From: UBA1425 sp051881715
Lineage (GTDB): Bacteria > Bacillota > Clostridia > Oscillospirales > Acutalibacteraceae
DNA length: 15,534 bases
Assembly (NCBI GenBank): GCA_051881715.1
Contig: JBJEQK010000050.1
Span: 1 to 15,534, forward strand
Direction of reading: 5' to 3'
The number at the start of each line of letters is the position of its first letter. Position 1 is the stretch's first letter. This document shows, in pieces, positions 1 through 7,305 of the stretch. The translations under genes were made by a program, and so were the position numbers. The notes under the pieces are model-generated. The model worked only from the letters and a program-made list of their open reading frames with translations, was not told the origin of the DNA and did not search any database.

Positions 1-575
1 TGGACACCTACGCCGAGATCAAGGGGCTGAACACCCGGGACATCATCAACGGCATCTGTCTCGACCCGCGCATCGGCGCCCACTACAACAACCCCTCCTT
101 CGGCTACGGCGGGTACTGTCTGCCGAAGGATACGAAACAGCTTTTGGCAAACTACAACGACATCCCCGAAAGTCTCATCGGCGCCATCGTCCAGTCCAAC
201 CGCACCCGCAAGGATTTCATCGCCAACAGCGTCATGCGCATGGCGGGAGGCTACGAGGACGGCAGTGTGTGGAACGCCGAGCGGGAGAAGGAGATCATCG
301 TCGGCGTGTACCGCCTGACGATGAAATCGGGCAGTGACAACTTCCGCCACAGCTCCGTGCAGGGCGTGATGAAGCGCATCAAGGCCATGGGCGCTACGGT
401 GATTCTCTATGAGCCGGCTTTGGGGGACAGCGCCACCTTTTTCGGCAGTGAGGTCGTGCGGGATTTACAGCAGTTCAAACAGCGCAGCAAGGTCATCATC
501 GCCAACCGCTATGACCCCGTCCTCGATGACGTGCAGGACAAGGTCTATACCCGCGACCTGTTCCGCAGGGATTGA
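1..575 (+). CDS. ugd: UDP-glucose 6-dehydrogenase, C-terminal half (5' end outside window)
   Basis: This NAD-dependent enzyme oxidises UDP-glucose to UDP-glucuronate for capsule and exopolysaccharide precursors in the cytoplasm. The frame is open from base 3, and 190 residues are visible. They include the catalytic motif GYGGYCLPKDT, with the nucleophilic cysteine codon at 117-119, preceded by the NPSFGYGG substrate loop. The C-terminal UDP-binding domain follows and ends in DKVYTRDLFRRD, very like the ending of E. coli Ugd and streptococcal HasB. The family is about 390-400 residues, so the N-terminal Rossmann domain is missing only because the window starts inside the gene. The TTG at 144 is internal, since the conserved catalytic motif lies upstream of it in the same frame. 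No terminator is visible between its stop and the pheS promoter 12 nt downstream, so read-through into the T-box leader is possible. GDP-mannose dehydrogenase is a related alternative but less likely from the C-terminus. Confidence 0.93.
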   Translation, partial: DTYAEIKGLNTRDIINGICLDPRIGAHYNNPSFGYGGYCLPKDTKQLLANYNDIPESLIGAIVQSNRTRKDFIANSVMRMAGGYEDGSVWNAEREKEIIVGVYRLTMKSGSDNFRHSSVQGVMKRIKAMGATVILYEPALGDSATFFGSEVVRDLQQFKQRSKVIIANRYDPVLDDVQDKVYTRDLFRRD

Positions 576-587
576 GCGGAAAAAGCT

Positions 588-615
588 TGACAAATCACGG
601 TTTTCTGTTTATACT
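588..615 (+). promoter_or_regulatory. Sigma-A type promoter of the pheS-pheT T-box leader
   Basis: The -35 box TTGACA (588-593) is a perfect match to consensus. It is separated by 16 bp from the -10 box TATACT (610-615). The predicted start is near 622, just before the first stem of the T-box leader. The promoter begins 12 nt after the stop codon of the upstream dehydrogenase, so pheST has its own transcription start. Confidence 0.85.
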
Positions 616-621
616 TTAAAG

Positions 622-866
622 GATAAATGCAATGACGGAGACAGTGTACGGATTTCCGGGTCACCAGAGAGAGCGCTCACCGGCTGAAAGGCGCTCCGAA
701 CGGCGCCGTGCAAATTCCCTCCCGAGCAGTCGGTGCGAACGACTTCCAGTAGTGCCGGACGGCTGATCCCGTTACAGATTTTTGAGCGCCGCCCCTTGTG
801 GCGGAATTTGGGTGGTACCGCGGAGTTGTGCAGCTTCGTCCCGTTGGGATGGGGCTGCTATTTTTC
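622..866 (+). promoter_or_regulatory. T-box riboswitch (tRNA-Phe, specifier TTC) upstream of pheS
   Basis: The leader carries the T-box hallmarks in order. Stem I is closed by GAC (634-636) and GTC (729-731). It contains an AGAGAG distal motif (about 667-672), an apical stem GAGCGC/GCGCTC around a GGCTGAAA loop, and a specifier TTC (715-717) preceded by AAA on the 3' side of the loop. CCGTTA (about 769-774) precedes the T-box sequence GGGTGGTACCGCGG (810-823), whose loop pairs with the uncharged tRNA acceptor end. The leader ends in an intrinsic terminator. UUC is a phenylalanine codon and the next genes are pheS-pheT, so specifier and target agree. Uncharged tRNA-Phe should stabilise the antiterminator and turn pheST on. 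Stem I pairing was drawn by eye; the T-box sequence and terminator are clear. Confidence 0.93.
830..866 (+). terminator. Intrinsic terminator of the Phe T-box leader
   Basis: The arms GCAGCTTCGTCCC (830-842) and GGGATGGGGCTGC (846-858) pair along their full length with G-U wobbles around a short GTT loop, followed by TATTTTT. The 5' part of the hairpin competes with the antiterminator that forms from the T-box sequence just upstream. This is the off state of the pheST switch. Confidence 0.85.
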
Positions 867-888
867 ATGTAAAAAATGAGGTGTATTC

Positions 889-1911
889 ATGGAATCCAAA
901 ATCAAGGCATTGCGCGAACAGGTGGAGCAGACCCTGCGCGCCGTGCAGACCAAAGAGGAGCTGTCCGCCTTTTGGCAGCAGTTTTTGAGTAAAAAGGGCA
1001 GCATTCAGGGGCTGATGAAAAAACTCGGCTCCGTTCCCGCCGAGGAGCGTCCCGCTGTGGGCAAGGTGATCAACGAGTTCAAGTCTCAGGTCAGCGCCAA
1101 GTACGACGAAATGGCGGCGAAGCTGGAGGCGCTGGAGCTGGAGAGGCTCAACAAGAGCGAGCAGGTGGACATCACCCTGCCCGCCAAAAAGCGTGCCACC
1201 GGCTCCCTGCACCCGATCACCATCACCAAAAATCAGATGATCGACGTGTTCTCCGGCATGGGCTTTGAAATTTACGAGGGCCCTGAAATCGAGGACGACG
1301 ACCACAACTTTACCCGTCTGAACGTGGCGAAGAATCACCCCGCAAGGGATATGCAGGACACCTTCTATGTGGCGGAGGACATCCTGCTGCGCACCCACAC
1401 GTCTCCCGGGCAGATTCGTGTCATGGACAGTCAGAAGCCGCCCATCAAGGTTTTGGTGCCCGGCAGAGTGTTCCGCTCCGACAGCGACGCCACCCATTCG
1501 CCCATGTTCCATCAGATGGAGGGTCTGGTGGTGGACAAGACCATCACCCTGTGCGACCTGCAGGGAATGCTGGACGAGTTCGTCAAGAAAATTTTCGGCG
1601 GAAGTGTCAAGACGAGACTGCGCCCGAGCTACTTCCCCTTCACCGAACCCAGCGTGGAAGTGGACGTGAGCTGCTTTGAATGCGGCGGCAAGGGCTGCGG
1701 TCTGTGCAAGGGTACCGGCTGGATCGAGGTGCTCGGCGGCGGCATCGTCCACCACAAGGTTCTCGAAAACTGCGGCATCGACCCGAACGAATATTCCGGC
1801 TTGGCGTTCGGCATCGGCATCGAGCGCATCGCCATGCTCAAGTACGGCATCAACAACATCGGTCTGCTTTACGAAAACGATCTGCGTTTTTTGAAGCAGT
1901 TCAAGGATTAA
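889..1911 (+). CDS. pheS: Phenylalanine--tRNA ligase alpha subunit
   Basis: Catalytic subunit of the alpha2-beta2 enzyme that charges tRNA-Phe. The 340-residue length is normal for bacteria. Residues 1-90 form the charged, heptad-like tRNA-binding coiled coil. The class II core follows: motif 2 PGRVFRSDSDATHSPMFHQM (191-210), the phenylalanine pocket FTEPSVEV (251-258), and motif 3 GLAFGIGIERIAM (304-316). Ala306 in GLAFGIG corresponds to the wild-type alanine of the substrate pocket. The cluster CFECGGKGCGLCKGTGW (cysteines 262, 265, 270, 273) is also found in many PheS proteins, so it is not an anomaly. The ATG is preceded by GAGGTG (878-883) with 5 nt spacing. pheT follows 13 nt downstream, and expression depends on the Phe T-box upstream. 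Confidence 0.98.
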   Translation: MESKIKALREQVEQTLRAVQTKEELSAFWQQFLSKKGSIQGLMKKLGSVPAEERPAVGKVINEFKSQVSAKYDEMAAKLEALELERLNKSEQVDITLPAKKRATGSLHPITITKNQMIDVFSGMGFEIYEGPEIEDDDHNFTRLNVAKNHPARDMQDTFYVAEDILLRTHTSPGQIRVMDSQKPPIKVLVPGRVFRSDSDATHSPMFHQMEGLVVDKTITLCDLQGMLDEFVKKIFGGSVKTRLRPSYFPFTEPSVEVDVSCFECGGKGCGLCKGTGWIEVLGGGIVHHKVLENCGIDPNEYSGLAFGIGIERIAMLKYGINNIGLLYENDLRFLKQFKD

Positions 1912-1924
1912 GGAGGAGACGGAC

Positions 1925-4366
1925 ATGAAAGTACCCTTCAGCTGGCTGCGTCAGTTCGTTGACATAGACATTACGGCACAGGAATTGGAAGAAAAACTGT
2001 TCGGCTGCGGCTTCGAGGTCGAGGAGCTGATCGACATCGGCAAGGACGTGCAAAACGTGGTCGTCGGTTTGGTGACGGCGTGCGAGCCCATCCCCGACAC
2101 GCACCTGCACGTTTGTATGGTGGACGTGGGTCAGGGCGAGCCGATCCAGATCTGCTGCGGCGCAGACAACGTCTGCGTGGGCGGCAAATTCCCCACGGCG
2201 CTGGACGGCGCAACGGTCATCGAGACCGCCAAGGATCACAAGACCGTGGTGGGCGTTGCCAAGATCAAAAAAGGAAAACTGCGCGGCTATGAGAGCAACG
2301 GTATGCTTTGCAGCGGCGTGGAGCTGGGTCTGAACGACGATCTCTATCCCGGTGCGGACTATTTCGGTCTGCTGGTTCTGCCCGAGGACGCCCCTGTCGG
2401 CGCCGACATAAAACCCATCGTCGGTCTGGACGACTATATTTTTGATATTTCCATCACGGCGAACCGCCCGGACTGCCAGTCCGTCCTCGGCATCGCCCGG
2501 GAAGTTGCCGCTGTTTTGGGCAAGGAAATCAAAATGCCGGCGACCGACTATACCCAGAGCGACTATGTATACGAGGGTCTCGACATCACCGTCGAAGCCC
2601 CCGACCTTTGCCCGCGCTACCTCGGTCACGGCGTGCGCAACATCACCCCCGGACAGTCTCCCGCATGGATGCGCCGCAACTTGGCGCTGTGCGGTCTGCG
2701 CAGTATCAGCAACGTGGTGGATATCACCAACTATGTTATGCTGGAGATCGGTCAGCCCATGCACGCTTTCGACATGGACACGCTGGAGAGCCGCCGCATC
2801 ATCGTCCGCCGTGCGGCAAACGGCGAGCAGATCACGACCTTGGACGAAAAGCAGTTCACCCTCACTGATCAGAACCTTGTCATCTGCGACGGCAAAAAGC
2901 CCGTTGCGCTGGCGGGTGTCATGGGAGGACTGAACAGCGAGATCACCGACAACACCACACAGCTGTTGTTCGAGTCCGCCAAGTTTATGCGGGACAACGT
3001 GCGCAAAACTGCCCGCAGTCTCGGGCAGAACACGGACGCTTCCGCCCACTATGAAAAGGGCATTTCCGAATACACCTGCGAGCTGGGCATGGCGCGTGCT
3101 TTGCACCTGATCGAGGAGCTGGGCTGCGGCGAGATCACCGCCAGCGCCTTTGACTGCTCCGCCGGCGCACCCCGTGAGGGCAAGAAGTTCAAGGCGACCC
3201 TCAGCGGCATCAACCGCATTCTCGGCATCGAGGTGCCGGCGCAGGAGGTTCTGCGGATTTTAACCGCCCTGAGCTTCACGGTCGAACGGGATGGCGATGT
3301 GCTGGAGGTTACTGCACCGCGGTACCGTGAGGACATCGAGATCGGCGAACCCGACCTTGCGGAGGAAGTGATCCGCGAATACGGTTACGACCACATCACG
3401 CCCACCTTCCTGACGGCGTCCGCTGTGACCAACGGCGGCTTGAACGCTGCACAGCAGAGAGCCAACAAGGTCAAGCGTGTGATGTGCGCACAGGGCTTCT
3501 ATGAGGTGTCCACGCTGGCGTTCTATGCCGATGCCGACCTGAACGCATTGCACCTTGCTGAGGACGACAAGGCGAGAAATGCCATCCACCTGCTTAACCC
3601 CATTTCCTCCAACCTCACCACCATGCGCACCCTGCTGGCGCCGTCCATGCTGACGACGGTGGTCGAGAACCTGAAAAAGGGCAACGGGGAGGGCAGGATC
3701 TTTGAACTGGCAAATGTCTACGAGCCGAAGCAGCAGCCTGTCACCGAGCTTCCGAAGGAGATTCAGCATTTAGGCTTTGCGGCGTTCGGCGCCGATGAGG
3801 ATTTCTTCACCGTCAAGGGCGCCGTGGAGGGCTTCGGCGAGGCGTTCGGTCTGCACTTCGAGTTCGAGCGGGCAGAGGATGTGCCGTATCTGCATCCCGG
3901 CATTGCGGCGTATATTCTTTGCTGCGGCGAGCGTGTGGGTGTGTTCGGCAAGATCGCCAACATCCTGACCCGTGAGCTGGATCTGCCCAAGGACAGCAAG
4001 GAAAACCAGAAGATCTTCTTAGGCGAGATCGAGTATGCCAAGCTTTCCGCCATGATCCCCGAAACTGTCCGCTACAGCCCCATCCCTGAGTTCCCCGTTG
4101 TGACCCGTGACCTCTCTTTGGTCGTGGACGAGGAGATGACCTGCGGCACCATTGTCGCCGAAATCCTGCGTGCGTGCAAGCAGGCGCAGAAGGTGGATCT
4201 GTTCGACATCTACCGTGGTCAGCAGATCGGCGAGGGCAAAAAGAGCATGGCGTTCAATATTTCGTTCGTGCCGAAGGACGCTCCGCTCGAGCCGAAGGAC
4301 ATCGACCGCTTCATCCAAAAGATTCTCGGCAACCTCAAGCATAACCTCAACATCGAGATGCGCTAA
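1925..4366 (+). CDS. pheT: Phenylalanine--tRNA ligase beta subunit
   Basis: Structural, tRNA-binding and editing subunit of phenylalanyl-tRNA synthetase. At 813 residues it is full length (about 800 in Firmicutes). An N-terminal OB-fold tRNA-binding domain spans roughly residues 40-150. The B3/B4 editing domain follows at about 200-390, with the RPDCQSVLGIAREVAAVLGK and QPMHAFDMDTL stretches. B5 is around 400-475, then the catalytic-like core, and a C-terminal anticodon-binding FDX-ACB domain begins near YSPIPEFPVVTRDLSLVVD. The ATG has a strong AAGGAGG site about 8 nt upstream, lying in the short gap after pheS. The two subunits are thus co-transcribed and probably made in equal amount. A strong hairpin 18 nt after the stop ends the operon. 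Confidence 0.98.
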   Translation: MKVPFSWLRQFVDIDITAQELEEKLFGCGFEVEELIDIGKDVQNVVVGLVTACEPIPDTHLHVCMVDVGQGEPIQICCGADNVCVGGKFPTALDGATVIETAKDHKTVVGVAKIKKGKLRGYESNGMLCSGVELGLNDDLYPGADYFGLLVLPEDAPVGADIKPIVGLDDYIFDISITANRPDCQSVLGIAREVAAVLGKEIKMPATDYTQSDYVYEGLDITVEAPDLCPRYLGHGVRNITPGQSPAWMRRNLALCGLRSISNVVDITNYVMLEIGQPMHAFDMDTLESRRIIVRRAANGEQITTLDEKQFTLTDQNLVICDGKKPVALAGVMGGLNSEITDNTTQLLFESAKFMRDNVRKTARSLGQNTDASAHYEKGISEYTCELGMARALHLIEELGCGEITASAFDCSAGAPREGKKFKATLSGINRILGIEVPAQEVLRILTALSFTVERDGDVLEVTAPRYREDIEIGEPDLAEEVIREYGYDHITPTFLTASAVTNGGLNAAQQRANKVKRVMCAQGFYEVSTLAFYADADLNALHLAEDDKARNAIHLLNPISSNLTTMRTLLAPSMLTTVVENLKKGNGEGRIFELANVYEPKQQPVTELPKEIQHLGFAAFGADEDFFTVKGAVEGFGEAFGLHFEFERAEDVPYLHPGIAAYILCCGERVGVFGKIANILTRELDLPKDSKENQKIFLGEIEYAKLSAMIPETVRYSPIPEFPVVTRDLSLVVDEEMTCGTIVAEILRACKQAQKVDLFDIYRGQQIGEGKKSMAFNISFVPKDAPLEPKDIDRFIQKILGNLKHNLNIEMR

Positions 4367-4383
4367 GCAGAACAATAAAAAAG

Positions 4384-4430
4384 AGCAGACGGTTTCCCGT
4401 TTTGGTGCGGGATCCGTCTGCTTTTCTTTT
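4384..4430. terminator. Bidirectional terminator between pheT and the exported hydrolase
   Basis: Arms AGCAGACGG (4384-4392) and CCGTCTGCT (4414-4422) pair perfectly. An inner CCCG/CGGG-type pairing extends the stem, and TTTTCTTTT follows on the + strand. On the - strand the same stem is followed by CTTTTTTATTG, so it can serve both convergent genes. It lies 18 nt after the pheT stop and just beyond the stop of the convergent hydrolase. Confidence 0.88.
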
Positions 4431-4436
4431 CCGAAA

Positions 4437-5930
4437 CTATCTTTTTTCCCGGATTCGTTCACGGAACAGTTGAAACAGCGCTTTCCAGTCCACGTCCGTG
4501 GGGTGGCGTTCGCTGCTTTCGACCGTGAGGGGTTCCAGCTCGTTGGTGTCGTGGTTGTCCACCATAAACTGCGGATACAGCGGCGTGTCGTGGACGGTGG
4601 GCTGGACAGTCAGGGAGGAGAGCCAGTAGGTGAACGTGGCGTAGCTGCCGTTGTACCAGGTGTGCATCATGTCCTTAACGAACCATGTGTATTCGGGATA
4701 GGCGCAGGTGGAGGCGTCGATCACGTTGTCGCAGGAGACGTGGTTGTGACCGTCATCCACCTTTTGGACGTAGCCCTCGCCGAGGGTCTTGCCGAAATCG
4801 GCACAGGTGGCGCCCATGGAGGTGCGGGCAGTGTCGATGAGAAAATCGCTTTGCAAGCCGGCGTGTTCCCCCACGGGAACGGCTGCTTTGTCGTAGTTGG
4901 CGATGATCGCCAGCTTTACCCCGTCCGCCAGAGCGTCGTCCAACAGCGCCTTGGTGCTGTCTGCCACGCCGTAGTGGTAGCGGTCGATCTTTTGGATGAG
5001 CACGGCATTTTCTGTTTCGTCCAGAAGGAACGATTTTGCCTGTTCATATTTTTCCTGCGGGACAAAGGTCCACAGTCCCGGGATGTTGCCGAACAGGTCA
5101 CACAGGCACTCTTGGTACAGAATGCTGTTGCCCCGGGACATGGTTTTGTCCAGAATGCGCACGATGGGGGCGGCGAGGAAACCGAACCGCCGGAGCATCA
5201 GGCGGTAGAAGTTGACTTCGTTTTCGCTGCCCTCGAGGTAGTTTTCGGCGTAGCGCAGGGCGTTTGCGGTCTGAACGCGCAGATCGCCGGTGAACAGGTC
5301 ACCCACGAGGGAAATGCCGTTGAAGGCAGAGGACTGCATGATGATGGTGTCCACGCTGTCGTGCCCGTAGACCTTCAGGTACGTCATCAGCACGGCGCCG
5401 CCCATGCTTTCGCCTTTGAGGACGACTTTGTTGTGACCGGTGAGACGCTTGGTTTCCTCGATGAATTCATGCAGCTCTGCGGCGATGTCAAACACGTCCT
5501 CCCGCCAGTCGTAGCGGAAACGGGTTTGGGTGTAGGGATTGTGAAACGCGGACGGGTCACTGCGGTAGCGCACGTCCACATAGTCGTTGATAGGGTCGCC
5601 GTTGTCGTCACAGGCGATCTCATCCAGCAGGAAATGCGCCGCTTTCGCCAAGGAGCGGGCAAAGGACTTGTAGTTATGCAGCAGCATGACCTGCACAATG
5701 GGTGCGATCAGCTGTTTGAGGGCGGTCTGGATCTTTTCCGTTTCCGGCATAAAGACATTGTATTGGTTTTCCGTGCCGGGATAGGCGACCAAGTTTGTCA
5801 TGGCAAAGCCGGTGATGTAGATGACCGGGGGATGCGCACAGGTGCATTGGCGCGCAGGGGAGGCCGCCGCTGTGGTGCCGGCGGAGAACATCAGTACAAA
5901 TGCAAGGAAAAGGGAAAGCACTTTTTTCAT
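4437..5930 (-). CDS. Exported alpha/beta hydrolase (LCAT/lipase-like)
   Basis: A 497-residue secreted protein of the alpha/beta hydrolase fold. It starts with a clear signal peptide (MKKV, then a hydrophobic run LSLFLAFVLMF, then small residues up to about AAAS), so it acts outside the membrane. The nucleophile elbow GESMGG has its serine at residue 175. YDWRED about 33 residues earlier resembles the YDWR motif of the lecithin:cholesterol acyltransferase family. A histidine-rich late segment, DDGHNHVS (about 392-399), followed by CDNVIDASTC, may supply the acid/His and a disulfide. The GGAGG at 5938-5942 is 7 nt from this ATG and only 4 nt from the ATG one codon upstream. The longer open frame to 5978 cannot be used because the promoter lies inside it. 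Substrate is unknown; an esterase, lipase or acyltransferase is possible. The gene is divergent from the beta-helix gene and shares its control region. Confidence 0.8.
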   Translation of the reverse strand: MKKVLSLFLAFVLMFSAGTTAAASPARQCTCAHPPVIYITGFAMTNLVAYPGTENQYNVFMPETEKIQTALKQLIAPIVQVMLLHNYKSFARSLAKAAHFLLDEIACDDNGDPINDYVDVRYRSDPSAFHNPYTQTRFRYDWREDVFDIAAELHEFIEETKRLTGHNKVVLKGESMGGAVLMTYLKVYGHDSVDTIIMQSSAFNGISLVGDLFTGDLRVQTANALRYAENYLEGSENEVNFYRLMLRRFGFLAAPIVRILDKTMSRGNSILYQECLCDLFGNIPGLWTFVPQEKYEQAKSFLLDETENAVLIQKIDRYHYGVADSTKALLDDALADGVKLAIIANYDKAAVPVGEHAGLQSDFLIDTARTSMGATCADFGKTLGEGYVQKVDDGHNHVSCDNVIDASTCAYPEYTWFVKDMMHTWYNGSYATFTYWLSSLTVQPTVHDTPLYPQFMVDNHDTNELEPLTVESSERHPTDVDWKALFQLFRERIREKR

Positions 5931-5949
5931 CATATCGCCTCCGTAGGGT

Positions 5950-5978
5950 ATTGTACCATATTTTTTCGCCATGTGCAA
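5950..5978 (-). promoter_or_regulatory. Promoter of the exported hydrolase
   Basis: Read on the - strand, TTGCAC (5973-5978) and TACAAT (5950-5955) are 17 bp apart. The -10 is preceded by TGG, which makes an extended -10. The predicted start lies just upstream of the GGAGG ribosome site of the hydrolase gene, giving a very short leader. The -35 is only 8 bp from the -35 of the divergent promoter. Confidence 0.6.
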
Positions 5979-5986
5979 TGAAATGC

Positions 5987-6016
5987 TTTACTTTTTGGGC
6001 GAAGGGATGGTATACT
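5987..6016 (+). promoter_or_regulatory. Promoter of the beta-helix protein gene
   Basis: TTTACT (5987-5992) and TATACT (6011-6016) are separated by 18 bp. The -10 is preceded by TGG, giving an extended -10 that offsets the weak -35. It is followed by GGAGG (6031-6035) and the ATG at 6044. It is arranged back to back with the hydrolase promoter. Confidence 0.6.
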
Positions 6017-6043
6017 GTAAAAAAATTCAGGGAGGACAGAGTA

Positions 6044-7216
6044 ATGGAAAACGTATTCGATATCACAGCCTTCGGCGCAGTGTCTGACGGCGTGACCGAC
6101 TGTACACAGGCGATCCAGCAGGCGCTGGACGCGGCGGCAGAAGTGAACGGTGCCGTGATCGTGCCGCCGGGACGGTATTTGTGCGCCGATTTGAAAATGT
6201 ATCGCAACACGAGCCTGCGCGGCTTTGACGCATGGAGCTTCCACAAGACGAATTCCTCTGTGCTGGTTTTGTCGCGCCCGGACGCACAGTGCCTTGTGAA
6301 CATCACGGGTGCTGTGGGCTGCACGATCCGCGATCTCGGTCTGGACGGGCAGAAGCTGGGCGAACACGTGCACGGAATCATGCTGAACCATCCCATTTAC
6401 GATGCTGCGAAGGAAGAGGACACACCCACGGTAGAGAACTGCACGGTGGGCAGTTTCTCCGGCTCGGCGGTGTATTTTAACCACGTTTGGTGCAGTACCG
6501 TGCGCAACAATATGCTCTGTTTTTCCGAGCACGGCTTCTATTTTGACGGCTGGGATCTGTTCATGTCCGGCAACTGGCTTTCGGGCAACACCGGCAGCGG
6601 CTTCAAGACCGGCGCACTGGCGGCGGCGGTGATCTTCACGAACAACCGCGTGGAGTGGAACCGGGAGTACGGCATGGATCTGCACCAGTCGAAATTCTGC
6701 AACATTGCCAACAACCAGTTTGACCGTGCGGGCAAGGCACAGCTGCACATCTACAGTACCGGCGACGGCTACAACCGCAACATTACCGTCACCGGCAACA
6801 CCTTTTGCCGCTCCGGCGCAGGAGAGTATCAGGACTGGATGCATACCAACGATTTCGAGGACTGCCATCTGTATGCGGAGAACTGCGTGAATTTAGTAGT
6901 TAGCGCCAATGCGTTCCATACGGGGCGTGACGGCAAGGATGAACAGGGGAAAAAGCATTTTGGCCCTAATCACAGCATTGTTTACAAGCATCTGCGTGCG
7001 TGCGTCATCAAGGATAACGCGATGCAGAGCGGCAGTGTGGTTCAGAATATGGTTGATCTGGGCGGTCATGAGGATGAAGTGATCGTCAAGGACAATCCGG
7101 GCGGCGTCATGGAGAGCGAGGAACGCTGGACGGCGATGCTCTCGGACAAACCCGTGGAGGTCATCCGCTCCTACTTCGACCTGACCGAAGCGGAGAAGCG
7201 GGAAATGGGGATTTGA
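6044..7216 (+). CDS. Right-handed parallel beta-helix protein (pectate lyase 3 superfamily)
   Basis: A 390-residue protein. Its N-terminus, FDITAFGAVSDGVTDCTQAI (5-24), followed by ALDAA and VIVPPGRY, is the classic start of pectate-lyase-3 / GH28-like beta-helix proteins that handle polysaccharides. The middle holds repeated short strands ending in Asn-Asn or Gly-Asn turns (VIFTNNRVEWN, CNIANNQFDRA, ITVTGNTFCRS, CVIKDNAMQ), consistent with helix coils. There is no signal peptide, so it is predicted to be intracellular unless exported by another route. The start was chosen by GGAGG 8 nt upstream of the ATG at 6044; the frame is open further upstream, but that part overlaps the promoter. The family covers lyases, hydrolases and epimerases, and I cannot assign the reaction. 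It is divergent from the exported hydrolase. Confidence 0.8.
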   Translation: MENVFDITAFGAVSDGVTDCTQAIQQALDAAAEVNGAVIVPPGRYLCADLKMYRNTSLRGFDAWSFHKTNSSVLVLSRPDAQCLVNITGAVGCTIRDLGLDGQKLGEHVHGIMLNHPIYDAAKEEDTPTVENCTVGSFSGSAVYFNHVWCSTVRNNMLCFSEHGFYFDGWDLFMSGNWLSGNTGSGFKTGALAAAVIFTNNRVEWNREYGMDLHQSKFCNIANNQFDRAGKAQLHIYSTGDGYNRNITVTGNTFCRSGAGEYQDWMHTNDFEDCHLYAENCVNLVVSANAFHTGRDGKDEQGKKHFGPNHSIVYKHLRACVIKDNAMQSGSVVQNMVDLGGHEDEVIVKDNPGGVMESEERWTAMLSDKPVEVIRSYFDLTEAEKREMGI

Positions 7217-7249
7217 CGAGCCTTCGAGTAAACCACAGGAATACGCAGA

Positions 7250-7294
7250 AAAACAGAGACATCCCAACGGGGAACGTCTCTGTTTTGTGTTTTA
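7250..7294. terminator. Terminator between the beta-helix gene and cysS
   Basis: Arms AAAACAGAGAC (7250-7260) and GTCTCTGTTTT (7276-7286) are perfect complements around a 15-nt loop that can itself pair CCC/GGG. TGTTTT follows. It ends the rightward beta-helix gene. The A-rich left flank gives a modest T tract on the - strand, so it may also end cysS, whose stop is at 7306. Confidence 0.85.
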
Positions 7295-7305
7295 TGGGCG
7301 AAAGA

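Noticed and set aside
1672..1713. Four-cysteine cluster in PheS as a possible inserted zinc finger
   Set aside because: The CxxC-GKGCxxCKGTGW pattern is a normal part of many bacterial PheS proteins.
865..1926. A long - strand open frame opposite pheS
   Set aside because: It mirrors pheS in the antisense phase that GC-rich codon use keeps open. The predicted protein has no recognisable domain and no ribosome site, while the + strand frame is clearly PheS.
1901..3106. A 401-codon - strand frame opposite pheT
   Set aside because: Same antisense effect. The sequence is rich in Val, His, Gln and Ala without family motifs, and pheT is certain.
4152..5981. A 609-codon + strand frame opposite the exported hydrolase
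   Set aside because: It crosses the pheT end and the bidirectional terminator and lacks motifs. The - strand frame has a signal peptide, a GESMGG elbow and a promoter.
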